DNA of 64,000 nucleotides from Ensifer sp. IC3342 (GCF_020193655.1 NZ_JADYVE010000016.1:33768-97767); one strand, 5' to 3'; counted from the stretch's first letter, positions 50,089-58,908 are shown. The notes: generated by a model not told the origin, from the sequence alone. Numbers and translations: made by a program.

Positions 50089-51060
50089 ATGCACTACAGA
50101 ACACTCGGCCGCACCGGCCTCAGCGTTTCCGAAATCGGGTACGGTGCCTGGGGCATCGGCAACAGCGGCTGGCGGGGCGCCGACGACGAGGAGTCAGCCC
50201 GCGCGCTCAACCGGGCGATCGACCTGGGCCTCACCTTCATCGACACGGCACTCGGCTATGGCGAGGGGCACAGCGAAAGGCTGGTCGGCAAGCTCTTGAA
50301 GGAGCGCTCGGAGACGATCCACATCGCGACCAAGATCCCGCCGAAAAACAGGACGTGGCCTGCCCGCCCCAGCACGCCGGTCGAGGACGGCTTCCCCGCC
50401 GACCACGTTATCGCCTGCACCGAGACGAGCCTCAGGAACCTCGGCGTCGACACCATCGACGTGCAGCAGTTTCACGTCTGGTCGGACGAGTGGGTCGGCC
50501 GTGGCGACTGGCTCTCGGCAGTCGAGCGGTTGAAGCGCGACGGTAAGATCCGTTTCTTCGGCGTGTCGATCAACGATTACGAGCCGGAAAACGCCCTCGC
50601 CCTCATCGAAAGCGGCGTCGTCGACAGCGTGCAGGTGATCTACAACATCTTCGAGCAGACGCCAGAGGAGAAGCTGTTCCCGGCCTGCGAGCGCCACAAT
50701 GTCGGCGTGATCGTCCGGGTGGCCCTCGACGAGGGCGGCCTGACAGGACAGATTCGCGCCGACTCCGTCTTCCCGGAGGGAGACTTCAGGGCCAATTATT
50801 TCCGCGGCGACCGCAAGCGCGAAGTCGAGGAACGCGCGCAAAAAATCGTCGAGGACCTGGCGATCGCACCCGACGCGCTCGCCGAAACGGCGCTCCGCTT
50901 CGTACTCAGCCATCCTGCCGTTTCGACCGTTATCCCTGGCATGCGCTCGATTCGCAATGTCGAGCGCAATTGCGCGATCGGCGACGGACGCGGCCTTCCC
51001 GCCGGTGAGCGGGAGAAACTGCGCGCGCACAAGTGGCCGCGGAATTTCTATCGCGATTGA
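50089..51060 (+). CDS. Aldo/keto reductase
   Basis: 323 residues from the ATG at 50089; the frame continues upstream but reads through an unconserved Arg/Pro stretch. Motifs: MHYRTLGRTGLSVSEIGYGAWGIG at the start, TFIDTALGYGEGHSERLVG (catalytic Asp and Tyr), IHIATKIPPKN (Lys) and the His-bearing IDVQQFHVWSDEWVG, and the cofactor segment VSTVIPGMRSIRNVERN. It resembles L-galactose dehydrogenase-like and Tas-like enzymes in the IDTALGYG and NIFEQTPEEKLF blocks. It follows the hydroxyacid dehydrogenase gene on the same strand after 139 bp, so the two may share the LacI-controlled promoter; the gap has no terminator I recognise. It reduces or oxidises a sugar-like carbonyl with NAD(P)H. Confidence 0.88.
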   Translation: MHYRTLGRTGLSVSEIGYGAWGIGNSGWRGADDEESARALNRAIDLGLTFIDTALGYGEGHSERLVGKLLKERSETIHIATKIPPKNRTWPARPSTPVEDGFPADHVIACTETSLRNLGVDTIDVQQFHVWSDEWVGRGDWLSAVERLKRDGKIRFFGVSINDYEPENALALIESGVVDSVQVIYNIFEQTPEEKLFPACERHNVGVIVRVALDEGGLTGQIRADSVFPEGDFRANYFRGDRKREVEERAQKIVEDLAIAPDALAETALRFVLSHPAVSTVIPGMRSIRNVERNCAIGDGRGLPAGEREKLRAHKWPRNFYRD

Positions 51061-51239
51061 CCCGATCGAGTGGCACGAACCGCTTCCTCGCTCACGAGGC
51101 GGCGATCTTCCCCCAACGCTGCCTCTCGCGCGCGCATCCTGGATGCCTGGCCAGTTTTGGGGGAACCGAACTGGCGGATAGTGGTTTGAACCTCACGTAC
51201 CGCACGCGAAGTGCGAGCAAGAACATTGGAGATTCGACC

Positions 51240-51494
51240 ATGTTGAACAAAGTGCTGGTTGCGGCTGCCATTTTCACGGCTGTGGCGTCACCCGTTTTTG
51301 CACAGGCCGATATCAAGTGCGACCAGGCGGCGATGACGAAGCTCGAAACCGACGTAAGCCAGGTCACCGACTCGGCGCGGAAGGAGCATGCCCAGAAGGA
51401 ACTGGCTATGGCGAAGGAAGCCATGGCGGCGAACGACCAGGACAAGTGCAAAAGCCACATGTCCAACGCCATGAAGGGCAATGACCCGATGTAA
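51240..51494 (+). CDS. Small periplasmic protein
   Basis: 84 residues; GGAG lies 8 nt upstream of the ATG. A Sec signal peptide (MLNKVLVAAAIFTAVASPVF, cleaved after VFA) leaves a mature protein of about 63 residues, helical and charged (AAMTKLETDVSQVTDSARKE and HAQKELAMAKEAMAANDQDK), with two cysteines (near the N-terminus and in DKCKSHMSNAMKG) that may form a disulfide. Similar small secreted proteins are common in rhizobia but have no assigned role. The tail is flexible. It is separated from the reductase by 179 bp and from DUF1062 by a repeat-rich gap, so it is probably transcribed alone. Confidence 0.78.
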   Translation: MLNKVLVAAAIFTAVASPVFAQADIKCDQAAMTKLETDVSQVTDSARKEHAQKELAMAKEAMAANDQDKCKSHMSNAMKGNDPM

Positions 51495-51549
51495 CGGCCG
51501 CGAAGGCCGACGCACGCTGGGGCCTTCCACTGCACGTCGCGCGATCGGC

Positions 51550-51645
51550 ACGGTGCACTTCCAGGAAAGTGCGTGACGGCCTTCCGTTGGAATTGCGCAG
51601 CTTTCAGCAGTTAGAGCATTTCACCGTTTCAATGAAACAGTGAAC
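51550..51645. repeat. Decayed intergenic repeats
   Basis: ACTTCCAGGAAAGTGCGTGACGG with CCTTCCGTTGGAATTGCG resembles 9118-9165; a second unit TCACCGTTTCA-A-TGAAACAGTGA follows. The remaining 51646-52031 shows no gene I can support; it holds the DUF1062 promoter. Confidence 0.5.
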
Positions 51646-52031
51646 TAATTTTGCTCGCTGGTTACCCTAAGAAATTTTCTGGTTGAAGCTCCTCAGCGTC
51701 CGAGCTCCGCCAGTCTGACGGGCATGCTTAAATTGTCCGCTATTGTCTGGTACAGGTTCGTACCGAAGAGCATTGGCATCGAGGTTCTATTTTGCCGTCG
51801 TAAATACCGGTCTCATCCATTTTCACCCCGTGTGCCGCACAGCTGTTGCTGTCGACGCATGATTGCGTTCGTCGGGTGGTTGGTCTGAGACCGGTTTGGC
51901 CTTGTCCGATGTGCCACGCGCAATCTCTGCGTCTCAGCTCTTCAGCCGCCCGAAACAACGCCACACCGTGCCCGTGAGGGCTTTCTCCGACCGTCGTCTC
52001 GACGAACTTCCGAACGGAAGACCGAGACGAC

Positions 52032-52685
52032 ATGTGCAATATTCTTCGGGTCCGCTGGACCATTATTCCTCGAACTCCCCCTGAACCGCGAATTGCCTGC
52101 AGTGGATGTGGAGGCGTGAGATCTTTCCGCTCGAGCGGCAAGATCAGGCTCAACGCCAACGGCAGGACGCTCGATGCCTGGCTGATCTACAGATGCATCA
52201 CATGCGGCAACACCTGGAACCGGCCGATCTTCGAGCGCCGAAACATCCGCGATCTCGATGGCGCGACGTTGGAGGCGCTGCAATCCAACGACCCGGATCT
52301 TGTACGCGGCTGGGCGTTCGATCTCGATGCTTTGAGGCGGAGAGCGCAATCTATCGACGAATGCGCCGACCCCGACGTTCGCAAGGAGGTGCTGAGCGAG
52401 TGCGATACTTGGGCGTCGCTGGAAATCGGTCTCGCGGTGCCTTTCGCCACCGGCCTCCGCATGGACCGGCTGCTCGCCCGCGAACTCGGCATTGCGCGGT
52501 CCGAGTTGCAGAATGCCTCTGAAGGAATGCGGCTGCAAACCGAACCGCAGCATCGGGGCATTCTCCGCAAACGGATCAAGGACGGAACGCGTGTGATAAT
52601 CGCCGTCGACGCAGAGAGCCGCTTGCGGTGGAGAGTCGCGGCGACCGGATTAACCGACGACCCACGTGCTGCGGAAATCGGCTAA
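52032..52685 (+). CDS. DUF1062 zinc-ribbon protein
   Basis: 217 residues. The family signature is a pair of CxxC elements: IACSGCGGVRSFRSSGKIRLNANGRTLDAWLIYRCITCGNTWN, which together make a zinc ribbon, followed by RPIFERRNIRDLD and a helical C-terminal two-thirds with LREL-like repeats (MDRLLARELGIARSELQNASEG). DUF1062 proteins occur singly in many bacteria without known function; the zinc ribbon suggests contact with nucleic acid or with another protein. No operon partner; an intergenic repeat follows directly. The start at 52032 fits the family's usual MxxxLRVRW opening. Confidence 0.85.
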   Translation: MCNILRVRWTIIPRTPPEPRIACSGCGGVRSFRSSGKIRLNANGRTLDAWLIYRCITCGNTWNRPIFERRNIRDLDGATLEALQSNDPDLVRGWAFDLDALRRRAQSIDECADPDVRKEVLSECDTWASLEIGLAVPFATGLRMDRLLARELGIARSELQNASEGMRLQTEPQHRGILRKRIKDGTRVIIAVDAESRLRWRVAATGLTDDPRAAEIG

Positions 52686-52687
52686 AG

Positions 52688-52786
52688 GCGTCGCGTTCAA
52701 TCGGACTCATGCGACGCGCTTTAGGTCTTGTTTTTATGCATATCGTTGTCCCAAAACCGCTGCACACTTTTAGGCGACCTGCATTA
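52688..52786. repeat. Long intergenic repeat of the rhizobial GCGTCGC type
   Basis: GCGTCGC ... GCGACGC hairpin (52688-52717) followed by TTTAGGTCTTGTTTTTATGCATAT, CGTTGTCCCAAAACCGCTG and CACACTTTTAGGCGAC. Its right part recurs at 38446-38481. It separates the convergent DUF1062 and ilvC genes. Confidence 0.6.
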
Positions 52787-52788
52787 GC

Positions 52789-52820
52789 AAAAAGAAAGCC
52801 GAGGCACATGCCCCGGCTTT
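52789..52820 (-). terminator. Rho-independent terminator of ilvC
   Basis: On the reverse strand AAAGCCGGGGC (52820-52810) pairs with GCCTCGGCTTT (52805-52795) around a 4-nt loop, then TCTTTTT. One G-T wobble lies in the stem. Confidence 0.85.
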
Positions 52821-52843
52821 CTTCGCCTCTTGGGAGGTGAGGC

Positions 52844-53863
52844 TTAGTTCTTTGCCTTGTCGACCAGCTTGTTCTTGCCGATCCAGGGCATCATGCCGCG
52901 CAGCTTCGCGCCGACTTCCTCGATCTGGTGGGCGTCGTTGACGCGGCGGATACCCTTGAAGCGGGCAGCACCGGAGCGATACTCCTGCATCCATTCCGAG
53001 GTGAACTTGCCGGTCTGGATGTCCTTGAGAACGCGCTTCATCTCGGCCTTGGTTTCTTCGGTGATGATGCGCGGGCCGGTGACGTATTCGCCCCACTCGG
53101 CGGTGTTGGAGATCGAGTAGTTCATATTGGCGATGCCGCCTTCATAGATCAGGTCGACAATCAGCTTCACTTCGTGCAGGCACTCGAAATAGGCCATTTC
53201 CGGCGCATAGCCGGCTTCGACCAGCGTTTCGAAACCGGCGCGGATGAGCTCAACCAGACCGCCGCAGAGAACGACCTGCTCGCCGAAGAGATCGGTTTCG
53301 CACTCTTCCTTGAAGTTGGTTTCGATGATGCCCGAGCGGCCGCCACCGACGCCGCAGGCGTAGGAGAGCGCGAGGTCAAGCGCGTTACCGGAAGCGTTCT
53401 GGTGAACGGCAACGAGGCAGGGAACGCCACCGCCCTTCTGGTATTCGCCGCGAACCGTGTGGCCCGGGCCCTTCGGCGCGATCATGACGACATCGACCGA
53501 GGCCTTGGGCTCGATCAGGCCGAAATGGACGTTGAGGCCGTGCGCGAAGGCGATCGCCGCGCCGTCGCGGATGTTGTCGGCAATCTCGCCCTTGTAGATG
53601 TCGGCCTGCAGCTCGTCCGGCGTCGCCATCATGATGAGGTCGGCCCACTTGGCGGCTTCCGCGACCGAGAGAACCGAAAGACCGTCGGCCTCGACCTTGG
53701 CGGCGGTTGCCGAGCCCGGCTTCAGCGCAATGCGGATTTCCTTGGCGCCGGAGTCCTTGAGGTTCAGCGCATGGGCGCGGCCCTGGCTGCCATAGCCGAC
53801 GATGGCGACCTTCTTGGACTTGATCAGGTTCAGATCGGCATCACGATCGTAATAGACGCGCAT
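52844..53863 (-). CDS. ilvC: Ketol-acid reductoisomerase, class I
   Basis: 339 residues, the normal length of the short (class I) enzyme, starting MRVYYDRDADLNLIKSKKVAIVGYGSQGRAHALNL. The NADPH loop is VGYGSQGRAHALNLKDSG; the metal and substrate residues are in CGGLVELIRAGFETLVEAGYAPEMAYFECLHEVKLIVDLIYEGGIANM, with two Mg ligands (D and E) in VKLIVDLIYEGG and catalytic Glu in the YFECLHE block. It converts acetolactate or acetohydroxybutyrate to dihydroxy acids in valine/leucine and isoleucine synthesis, in the cytosol. The upstream frame (to 53932) is not coding; AAGGGAAGG-like sequence sits before the ATG. It ends in a strong terminator. Confidence 0.98.
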   Translation of the reverse strand: MRVYYDRDADLNLIKSKKVAIVGYGSQGRAHALNLKDSGAKEIRIALKPGSATAAKVEADGLSVLSVAEAAKWADLIMMATPDELQADIYKGEIADNIRDGAAIAFAHGLNVHFGLIEPKASVDVVMIAPKGPGHTVRGEYQKGGGVPCLVAVHQNASGNALDLALSYACGVGGGRSGIIETNFKEECETDLFGEQVVLCGGLVELIRAGFETLVEAGYAPEMAYFECLHEVKLIVDLIYEGGIANMNYSISNTAEWGEYVTGPRIITEETKAEMKRVLKDIQTGKFTSEWMQEYRSGAARFKGIRRVNDAHQIEEVGAKLRGMMPWIGKNKLVDKAKN

Positions 53864-53974
53864 CGAATTTTCCTTCCCTTTGCTGGTCTGTTGTTCCACT
53901 GGCTGGCCCAAACGCACGACCCGGAAGATCACTTGATCTTCGCAAAGGCTTATGCGTCCGTTTGAGACCCGCCG

Positions 53975-54622
53975 CTACCCTTTCTTGCCGTAGAGCGAAA
54001 GAAAGGCGTCGACCGCCCGCTCCGCCCTGCGGCTGAAACCCTTCTTCATTTCGCCTGGCTCCTCGCCGAGCAGCATCCGCAAATGCCAGTCGGAAACGAT
54101 GAGACCGTAAAGCGCACCATAGGCCTCCTCGGCATCATGGAAGACGAGAAGCCCCGCCTTGCGGCCGGCTTCGAGCAACGCGCCGGCGCGCCGGCCAATC
54201 TGGCGGCGGCCGCGCTCCTGCAACATGTGGCCGAGCTTCGATCCCTCGCGGCTCGCCTGGCCGATCGCCAACCGGTTCAGCGCCAGCGACACGTCGCCGG
54301 CGAGCACGGCGAGCAGGTCCTTGGCAAAGGCAACGAGATGCCGGCGCAGGCCTTCCGCATCGAGCGCCCCGGCGGATACGTCGAGTGTCCTGACCTTGCT
54401 CGCCTGGTAGCTGATCATCGCCGAAAGCAGCCCGTCGCGATCGCCGAACCATTTGTAGAGGCTTTCCTTGGAGCAATTGGCGGCCCGCGCGATGCCCGCC
54501 GTCGTCAGCGCCTTCTCGCCACCGTCGACGAGCAGTCTCAGCGCTTGCTCGAGCACGGCGCCCTGACGCTCGGTCAGGCCGCTTGCGGCACTCGCCCCTC
54601 CGCTCTCCAAGACGTTTTGCAC
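53975..54622 (-). CDS. TetR-family transcriptional regulator
   Basis: 215 residues, beginning with GTG. The helix-turn-helix is QALRLLVDGGEKALTTAGIARAANCSKESLYKWFGDRDGLLSAMI, with the AKESLYKWF recognition helix common to the AmtR/AcrR-like group; the C-terminal ligand domain is mostly helical. A 15-bp palindrome (54643-54657) lies 21 bp before the start, so autorepression is likely. The neighbours are ilvC (same strand, 111 bp away, reading left) and a MerR gene going the other way, but no clear target is visible. In other rhizobia a TetR gene commonly sits next to ilvC, so its target may be branched-chain metabolism or an unlinked efflux system (inference). Confidence 0.87.
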   Translation of the reverse strand: MQNVLESGGASAASGLTERQGAVLEQALRLLVDGGEKALTTAGIARAANCSKESLYKWFGDRDGLLSAMISYQASKVRTLDVSAGALDAEGLRRHLVAFAKDLLAVLAGDVSLALNRLAIGQASREGSKLGHMLQERGRRQIGRRAGALLEAGRKAGLLVFHDAEEAYGALYGLIVSDWHLRMLLGEEPGEMKKGFSRRAERAVDAFLSLYGKKG

Positions 54623-54642
54623 TTCGCAATCGCTCCATCAGT

Positions 54643-54657
54643 ACCGTACGGTACGGT
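54643..54657. promoter_or_regulatory. TetR operator-like palindrome
   Basis: ACCGTAC and GTACGGT flank a central G. It overlaps the position expected for the promoter of the TetR gene at 54622 and matches the GTACCGTACGGTAC-type sites seen for autoregulated TetR proteins. Confidence 0.65.
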
Positions 54658-54834
54658 TCGCGTCGTTTTAGTTGGACCGACGTAGGGCGTCAAGGCGATT
54701 TTGCAGAACCGGAGAAGTTTCGCCGGTGAAGTGCGAGGTAGTATGCGTCTGTGGCCCAATCAAAATAATAGCGCCTCCCCTCTTGAGCCAGACCCGAGGT
54801 CATACCTTAGAAGGAATTCGCGAACGGAGGCCGC

Positions 54835-55920
54835 ATGACCGGACAACCCGACGAAAACCAATGGCTGAGCGCCGCCGAATGTGCCGAACGCCTCGGACTG
54901 ACCGTTCGGGCGCTTCGCGTCTACGAGAGCCGCGGCCTCATCTCGCCGCGACGAACAGCCAAGAACTGGCGGCTCTACGGCGCCGAGGAGTTCGCTCGCC
55001 TCAACGAGATTGTCGCCCTGAAGCGGCTGGGCCTTAGCCTTTCCAGGATCACAGCGCTGCTGGATGGTCAGACAGCCGATCTCGACCGCACGCTCGCCCT
55101 GCAGCAATCCACGCTCATCGACCTGCGCGAACGTGTCGAACGCAGCCTGAATCTGATCGCCGCATCGCGGCGGAAAATCGCTGCCGGCGAAAGCGTTTCG
55201 ATCACTGAGCTCATCGACATAGCAAAGGAGACGAAAATGACCGATGCCTCATCCGACGCCGTCGCCTGGCGCCGATACGAGCAGGCAAAGCCGCGCAAGG
55301 AAGTACCGATCGCGCCGTCGCTTCTTCCGGCCTACGAGGGCGACTACCAGTTCGACTTCGGCGCCGTCATGACCGTTCGCCGCCGCGACGGCGGCCTCAC
55401 GGCACAGCTCACCGGTCAGCCGGCAATCCAAATCTACGCCGAAGGCGAGGACCGGTTTTTCTATAAGGTCGTGCCGGCCCAGCTCAGTTTTGTCCGCGAT
55501 GGCGAAGGTCGCGTCACCGGCCTCGTGCTGCATCAGAACGGCTACGAGCAGCCGGCACCACGCCTCGAAGCGACAGCAGCCAAAAGCGCGGCGGATGCGC
55601 TGGAGAGGCGCATTCGCGACAAGCAGCCTCTTCCGGACAGCGAGGCGTTGCTGCGCCGGCTGATCGCGGAGCATCAGCGCGGGGAGCCCGACTACGACCG
55701 GATGTGCCCGCCGCTCGCCGAGCTCGCTCGAGCCCAGTCCACCTTCGTTCAGGCCGAACTCACGCGCCTCGGGCCCTTACAGTCCCTCACCTTCAAGGGT
55801 GTCTCGCAGGACGGCTCGGATGTCTACGAAGTGCAATTCGCCAATGGTGCGCTCGAATGGGGCTTTTCCCTGGGAGCGGATAGTAGGTTCAGCAGCATTT
55901 ACCTGCGGCCGCGGCTGTGA
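54835..55920 (+). CDS. MerR-family regulator fused to a DUF3471-like domain
   Basis: 361 residues. The N-terminus is a MerR winged helix (WLSAAECAERLGLTVRALRVYESRGLISPRRTAKNWRLYGAEEFARLNEIVALKRLGLSLSRITALLDG) followed by a coiled-coil dimerisation helix (85-120). From about residue 155 comes LPAYEGDYQFDFGAVMTVRRRDGGLTAQLTGQPAIQIYAEGEDRFFYKVVPAQLSFVRDGEGRVTGLVLHQNGYEQPAPR, the beta-sandwich pattern of DUF3471, a domain usually found at the end of serine beta-lactamase-like hydrolases. A third, helical part (250-330) and a C-terminal beta segment follow. MerR proteins bend promoter DNA in response to a ligand; here the DUF3471 part would be the sensor (inference). No metal-binding cysteines are present. 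Confidence 0.8.
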   Translation: MTGQPDENQWLSAAECAERLGLTVRALRVYESRGLISPRRTAKNWRLYGAEEFARLNEIVALKRLGLSLSRITALLDGQTADLDRTLALQQSTLIDLRERVERSLNLIAASRRKIAAGESVSITELIDIAKETKMTDASSDAVAWRRYEQAKPRKEVPIAPSLLPAYEGDYQFDFGAVMTVRRRDGGLTAQLTGQPAIQIYAEGEDRFFYKVVPAQLSFVRDGEGRVTGLVLHQNGYEQPAPRLEATAAKSAADALERRIRDKQPLPDSEALLRRLIAEHQRGEPDYDRMCPPLAELARAQSTFVQAELTRLGPLQSLTFKGVSQDGSDVYEVQFANGALEWGFSLGADSRFSSIYLRPRL

Positions 55921-55942
55921 CGACCGCGGGTGGTTGGCGCCG

Positions 55943-56791
55943 CTATCGCCAGCCGCGCACAGCCGCCTCCATGAAGGCGGCAACCGCGGCGACACTCGGC
56001 ACGCGTGCCCTTTCGGGATGGATCATCAGATAGGCCGGCCGGTCGGCCGCGGCCACCGCTTTGTCGACGATTTCGAAGCGCGGATCGTGCCGGGCGGAGA
56101 GTTCCGGCAGCATCACCTCGGCGCCGAGCGCAAGCGCCGCCTCGGCCAGGATCTCCAGCTTGTCGGCGGTAAGCACCACGCGAGCCCTCGGCCTCGCCCG
56201 GTCGAGTGCCAGCATTTCCGGCACACGCGCCAGCGTATCGCGGTAGCGCACGATCGGGTGCTCGCCCGGCGGAAGGCCGGCGGGGCGGCAGAGCCGGAAG
56301 CGGATCGCGCCGATGCGCTTGATCCGCGTCGTGTCCTCACCGGTGCGTCCGAGGCGCACGGCAATGTCGGCTTCCCGGCGCTCGAAGCTCAGTGCCTGGT
56401 CGTCAGCCACGAGGTCGAGGGTGATGCCGGGATGGCTGCGCTCGAGGTCGCAGAGCGCCGGCGCAATGATGTGGGCGAGAACGAAGCTGACGCTCGTCAC
56501 GCGCACGTGGCCGTGAAGCTCTGCCGTCGCCCGCTTCAGCGCCGCCATCGACAGTGACGCCTCCTCCGAAATCGTCCGCAGCCGGTCGAGCACCGTGGCA
56601 AGCACCGGCGTCGGCGTGAGCCGTCCGCCGATGCGGTCGAAAAGCGCAGCCCCGATTCGCCGCTCCAGCGCCGCGAGTCGGCGCGCAATGGTCGTCTGGT
56701 CCACCCCGAGGGTGCGCGCGGCGGCACTCAGCGTGCCTCCACGAACGATATGGTCGAGCAGTTCGAGATCAGCCCAGCTCTCTGCATTCAT
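55943..56791 (-). CDS. LysR-family transcriptional regulator
   Basis: 282 residues. The LysR helix-turn-helix is DLELLDHIVRGGTLSAAARTLGVDQTTIARRLAALERRIGAALFDR, beginning at residue 8, followed by the linker and an effector domain (HVRVTSVSFVLAHIIAPALCDLERSHPGITLDL). It belongs to the short-loop branch with an acidic first helix. It is divergent from the isochorismatase-family gene at 56877 with 85 bp between them, so that gene is the likely target (inference). The effector is unknown. The 3' end converges on the MerR-DUF3471 gene with 22 bp between. Confidence 0.88.
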   Translation of the reverse strand: MNAESWADLELLDHIVRGGTLSAAARTLGVDQTTIARRLAALERRIGAALFDRIGGRLTPTPVLATVLDRLRTISEEASLSMAALKRATAELHGHVRVTSVSFVLAHIIAPALCDLERSHPGITLDLVADDQALSFERREADIAVRLGRTGEDTTRIKRIGAIRFRLCRPAGLPPGEHPIVRYRDTLARVPEMLALDRARPRARVVLTADKLEILAEAALALGAEVMLPELSARHDPRFEIVDKAVAAADRPAYLMIHPERARVPSVAAVAAFMEAAVRGWR

Positions 56792-56876
56792 GCAGGTTCA
56801 TCTCCGAAAACTTCGGCTTCATCGGCGTTTTCGCGGAGCATAGGGTGAAGCATCCGAACAGGCAATGGAGCCCGCC

Positions 56877-57494
56877 ATGACGACCGCAAGACCGCCCTTC
56901 ACCCTCTTTTCCCTCGCCGGCCGCGAGCCCGCACCGCCTGTCCTTGGCGATGCCACGCTGATCCTGATCGACTACCAGAACGAGTATCTTTCCGGGCCGC
57001 TGACGCTCGTGGACGCGGAAGCCGCCGTCGAGCGCGCCGGCGTCCTGCTTGCCGCCGCGCGGCGGGACGGCGCGAAGATCATCCATGTTGCACACAAGGG
57101 TGCGGCCGGCGGTCCCTTCGATCGTGCCGCCGAACGGGGCGCCTTCATCGACCCGCTGAAGCCGCACCCCGCCGAAGCGATCGTCGAAAAGCCGCGCCCG
57201 AACGCCTTCTCCGGCACCGGCCTTGTCGATCTCGTCGGCCCCTCCGGCACGAAGGTCGTGATCGCTGGCTTCATGACCCACAACTGCCTGTCCTCGACGG
57301 CGCGGGCCGCGCTCGATCTCGGTTACGAGATCACCATCGCGAGCGACGCCTGCGCCACCCGCGATCTGCCCTCGCCGGCCGGCGTCGTCACAGCGCGTGA
57401 ACTGCATATCGCCGAACTCGCCGCGCTCGCCGACCGCCATGCCTGCGTCACCGACGTCGCGAGGCTCATGGCCCGGATAGGCGACACAGCCTAA
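56877..57494 (+). CDS. Isochorismatase-family (cysteine) hydrolase
   Basis: 205 residues from the ATG at 56877 (GGAG upstream). The catalytic triad is readable: Asp in TLILIDYQNEYLSG, Lys in AIVEKPRPNAFSGTGL, and nucleophilic Cys in VVIAGFMTHNCLSSTARAALDLGY. These residues mark the family of nicotinamidase, N-carbamoylsarcosine amidase and isochorismatase-like enzymes, with PNAFSGT closest to the cysteine-amidase branch. It acts in the cytosol, cutting an amide or vinyl-ether bond of a small molecule; the substrate cannot be read. Regulated perhaps by the divergent LysR protein. The next gene, the MacA-like adaptor, is 143 bp further on the same strand. Confidence 0.88.
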   Translation: MTTARPPFTLFSLAGREPAPPVLGDATLILIDYQNEYLSGPLTLVDAEAAVERAGVLLAAARRDGAKIIHVAHKGAAGGPFDRAAERGAFIDPLKPHPAEAIVEKPRPNAFSGTGLVDLVGPSGTKVVIAGFMTHNCLSSTARAALDLGYEITIASDACATRDLPSPAGVVTARELHIAELAALADRHACVTDVARLMARIGDTA

Positions 57495-57637
57495 GCTGTT
57501 GGTGAAGATGAGATTTCGGGCGCCGGCACCCGCCGGCGCCCTCCGACATTACAAAAATATAATGATCTCAATGCTTTTCGCCGATCTCGTTCATCTCTAT
57601 TTTGAGAAGGGTTGAACGCCAGCGAAGCAGTGGGGCC

Positions 57638-58900
57638 ATGAGAAAAGCAGCGAAGACGACCAGGGATGAGACGACGGCGCTCAAGCCCGCGCCTGCCAAT
57701 GTGCGTGTCATCCCGGCGGCCCTGCCGCCGGTTCGCCGGAAACGCCGCTCGCGCCTCTGGATCGCCGCGCCCGTCCTCCTCGCCGTGCTCGGCGCCGGCT
57801 ATTATGCCTGGAGCCAATACGGGTCCGAGCCTGCCACGGCGATGATCACGCAGGTCGTTACGCGCGGCGACATCGAGGACAGCGTCACCGCCGTCGGCAC
57901 TCTCGACGCGATCAACTCCGTCGACGCCGGCGCACAGGTTTCCGGCCAGCTGAAATCGCTCCACGTGGAGATCGGTGACAAGGTCGAGGCAAACCAGCTC
58001 GTCGCCGAAATCGACCCGGCCACCATTGAAAACCGCATCGAGATCGATCAGGCGGAACTCGCCAATCTGGAGGCCCAGCTCGTCTCGAAGAAGGCGCAGC
58101 TCGTGCTGAAGCAGGCGAATATCGAGCGCCAGCGCAATCTGGTCGCGACCAACAGCGTCTCGCAATCCACGCTTGACCAGGCAGTCGCCGACCATGCGGC
58201 GGCCGCCGCCGACGTTGACGCCATCTCTGCCCAGATCCGCAAGCAGAAGGCGACGCTTGCCGGCGACAAGGTCGATCTCGGCTATACCAAGATCTATGCG
58301 CCGATGGCCGGCACGATTGTCGCCAGCCCGGCCAAGGAAGGCCAGACCCTGAACGCCAACCAGACGACGCCGACGATCGTCACGATCGCCGATCTCTCGA
58401 CGATGACGGTGAAGGCGCAGGTCTCGGAGGCCGATGTCGGCAAGCTGAAGATCGGCATGGATGCCTATTTCACTCTACTCGGCCAGCCCGGCAAACGCTT
58501 CACCGGCAAATTGCGGCAGATCCAGCCGATGCCGGACACGGAAAACAACGTCGTCCTTTACTACGCCCTCTTCGACGTGCCTAACCCGACGGGCGAACTG
58601 ATGATGTCGATGAGCGCCCAGGTCTTCTTCGTCGAGGCTGCGGCCAAGGACGTGCTCATTGTGCCAAGCGCGGCGATCCATGCGAACCGCGAAGGCAAGG
58701 CGCAGGTGACCGTCGTCACGCCCTCGGGCGCGACCGAGACCCGCGCCGTCGAGGTTGGCATCCGCAACCGCGTCAGCGCCCAAATCCTCAGCGGCCTGGA
58801 GGAAGGCGACCGCGTCGTCGTCGATACGGCGTCCGCCTCGACGGGCGACAGCGCACGCAATAACGGTTCGCGCGGCATGCGCATGCCCCCGATGTTCTGA
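57638..58900 (+). CDS. macA: MacA-type periplasmic adaptor of a MacAB exporter
   Basis: 420 residues from the ATG at 57638. A basic cytoplasmic N-terminus (RRKRRSR) precedes one membrane anchor (LWIAAPVLLAVLGAGYYAW). The adaptor body shows lipoyl half VDAGAQVSGQLKSLHVEIGDKVEANQLVAEIDP, a long helical hairpin (about 130-200), lipoyl half GYTKIYAPMAGTIVASPAKEGQTLNANQTTPTIVTIADL, then beta-barrel with QVSEADVGKLKIGM and a membrane-proximal domain. The GQTLNANQ and the TVKAQVSEADV motifs are typical of MacA. The N-terminal cytoplasmic extension of about 50 residues is longer than in E. coli MacA. The MacB gene starts 8 bp after its stop; outer-membrane channel presumably TolC-like. Confidence 0.9.
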   Translation: MRKAAKTTRDETTALKPAPANVRVIPAALPPVRRKRRSRLWIAAPVLLAVLGAGYYAWSQYGSEPATAMITQVVTRGDIEDSVTAVGTLDAINSVDAGAQVSGQLKSLHVEIGDKVEANQLVAEIDPATIENRIEIDQAELANLEAQLVSKKAQLVLKQANIERQRNLVATNSVSQSTLDQAVADHAAAAADVDAISAQIRKQKATLAGDKVDLGYTKIYAPMAGTIVASPAKEGQTLNANQTTPTIVTIADLSTMTVKAQVSEADVGKLKIGMDAYFTLLGQPGKRFTGKLRQIQPMPDTENNVVLYYALFDVPNPTGELMMSMSAQVFFVEAAAKDVLIVPSAAIHANREGKAQVTVVTPSGATETRAVEVGIRNRVSAQILSGLEEGDRVVVDTASASTGDSARNNGSRGMRMPPMF

Positions 58901-58908
58901 GCACGCAG

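Noticed and set aside
51740..52033. 97-codon - strand frame starting MSSRSSVRKFVETT
   Set aside because: The segment VALFRAAEELRRR looks protein-like, but there is no ribosome site, the rest is cysteine-rich and irregular, and it overlaps the DUF1062 start.
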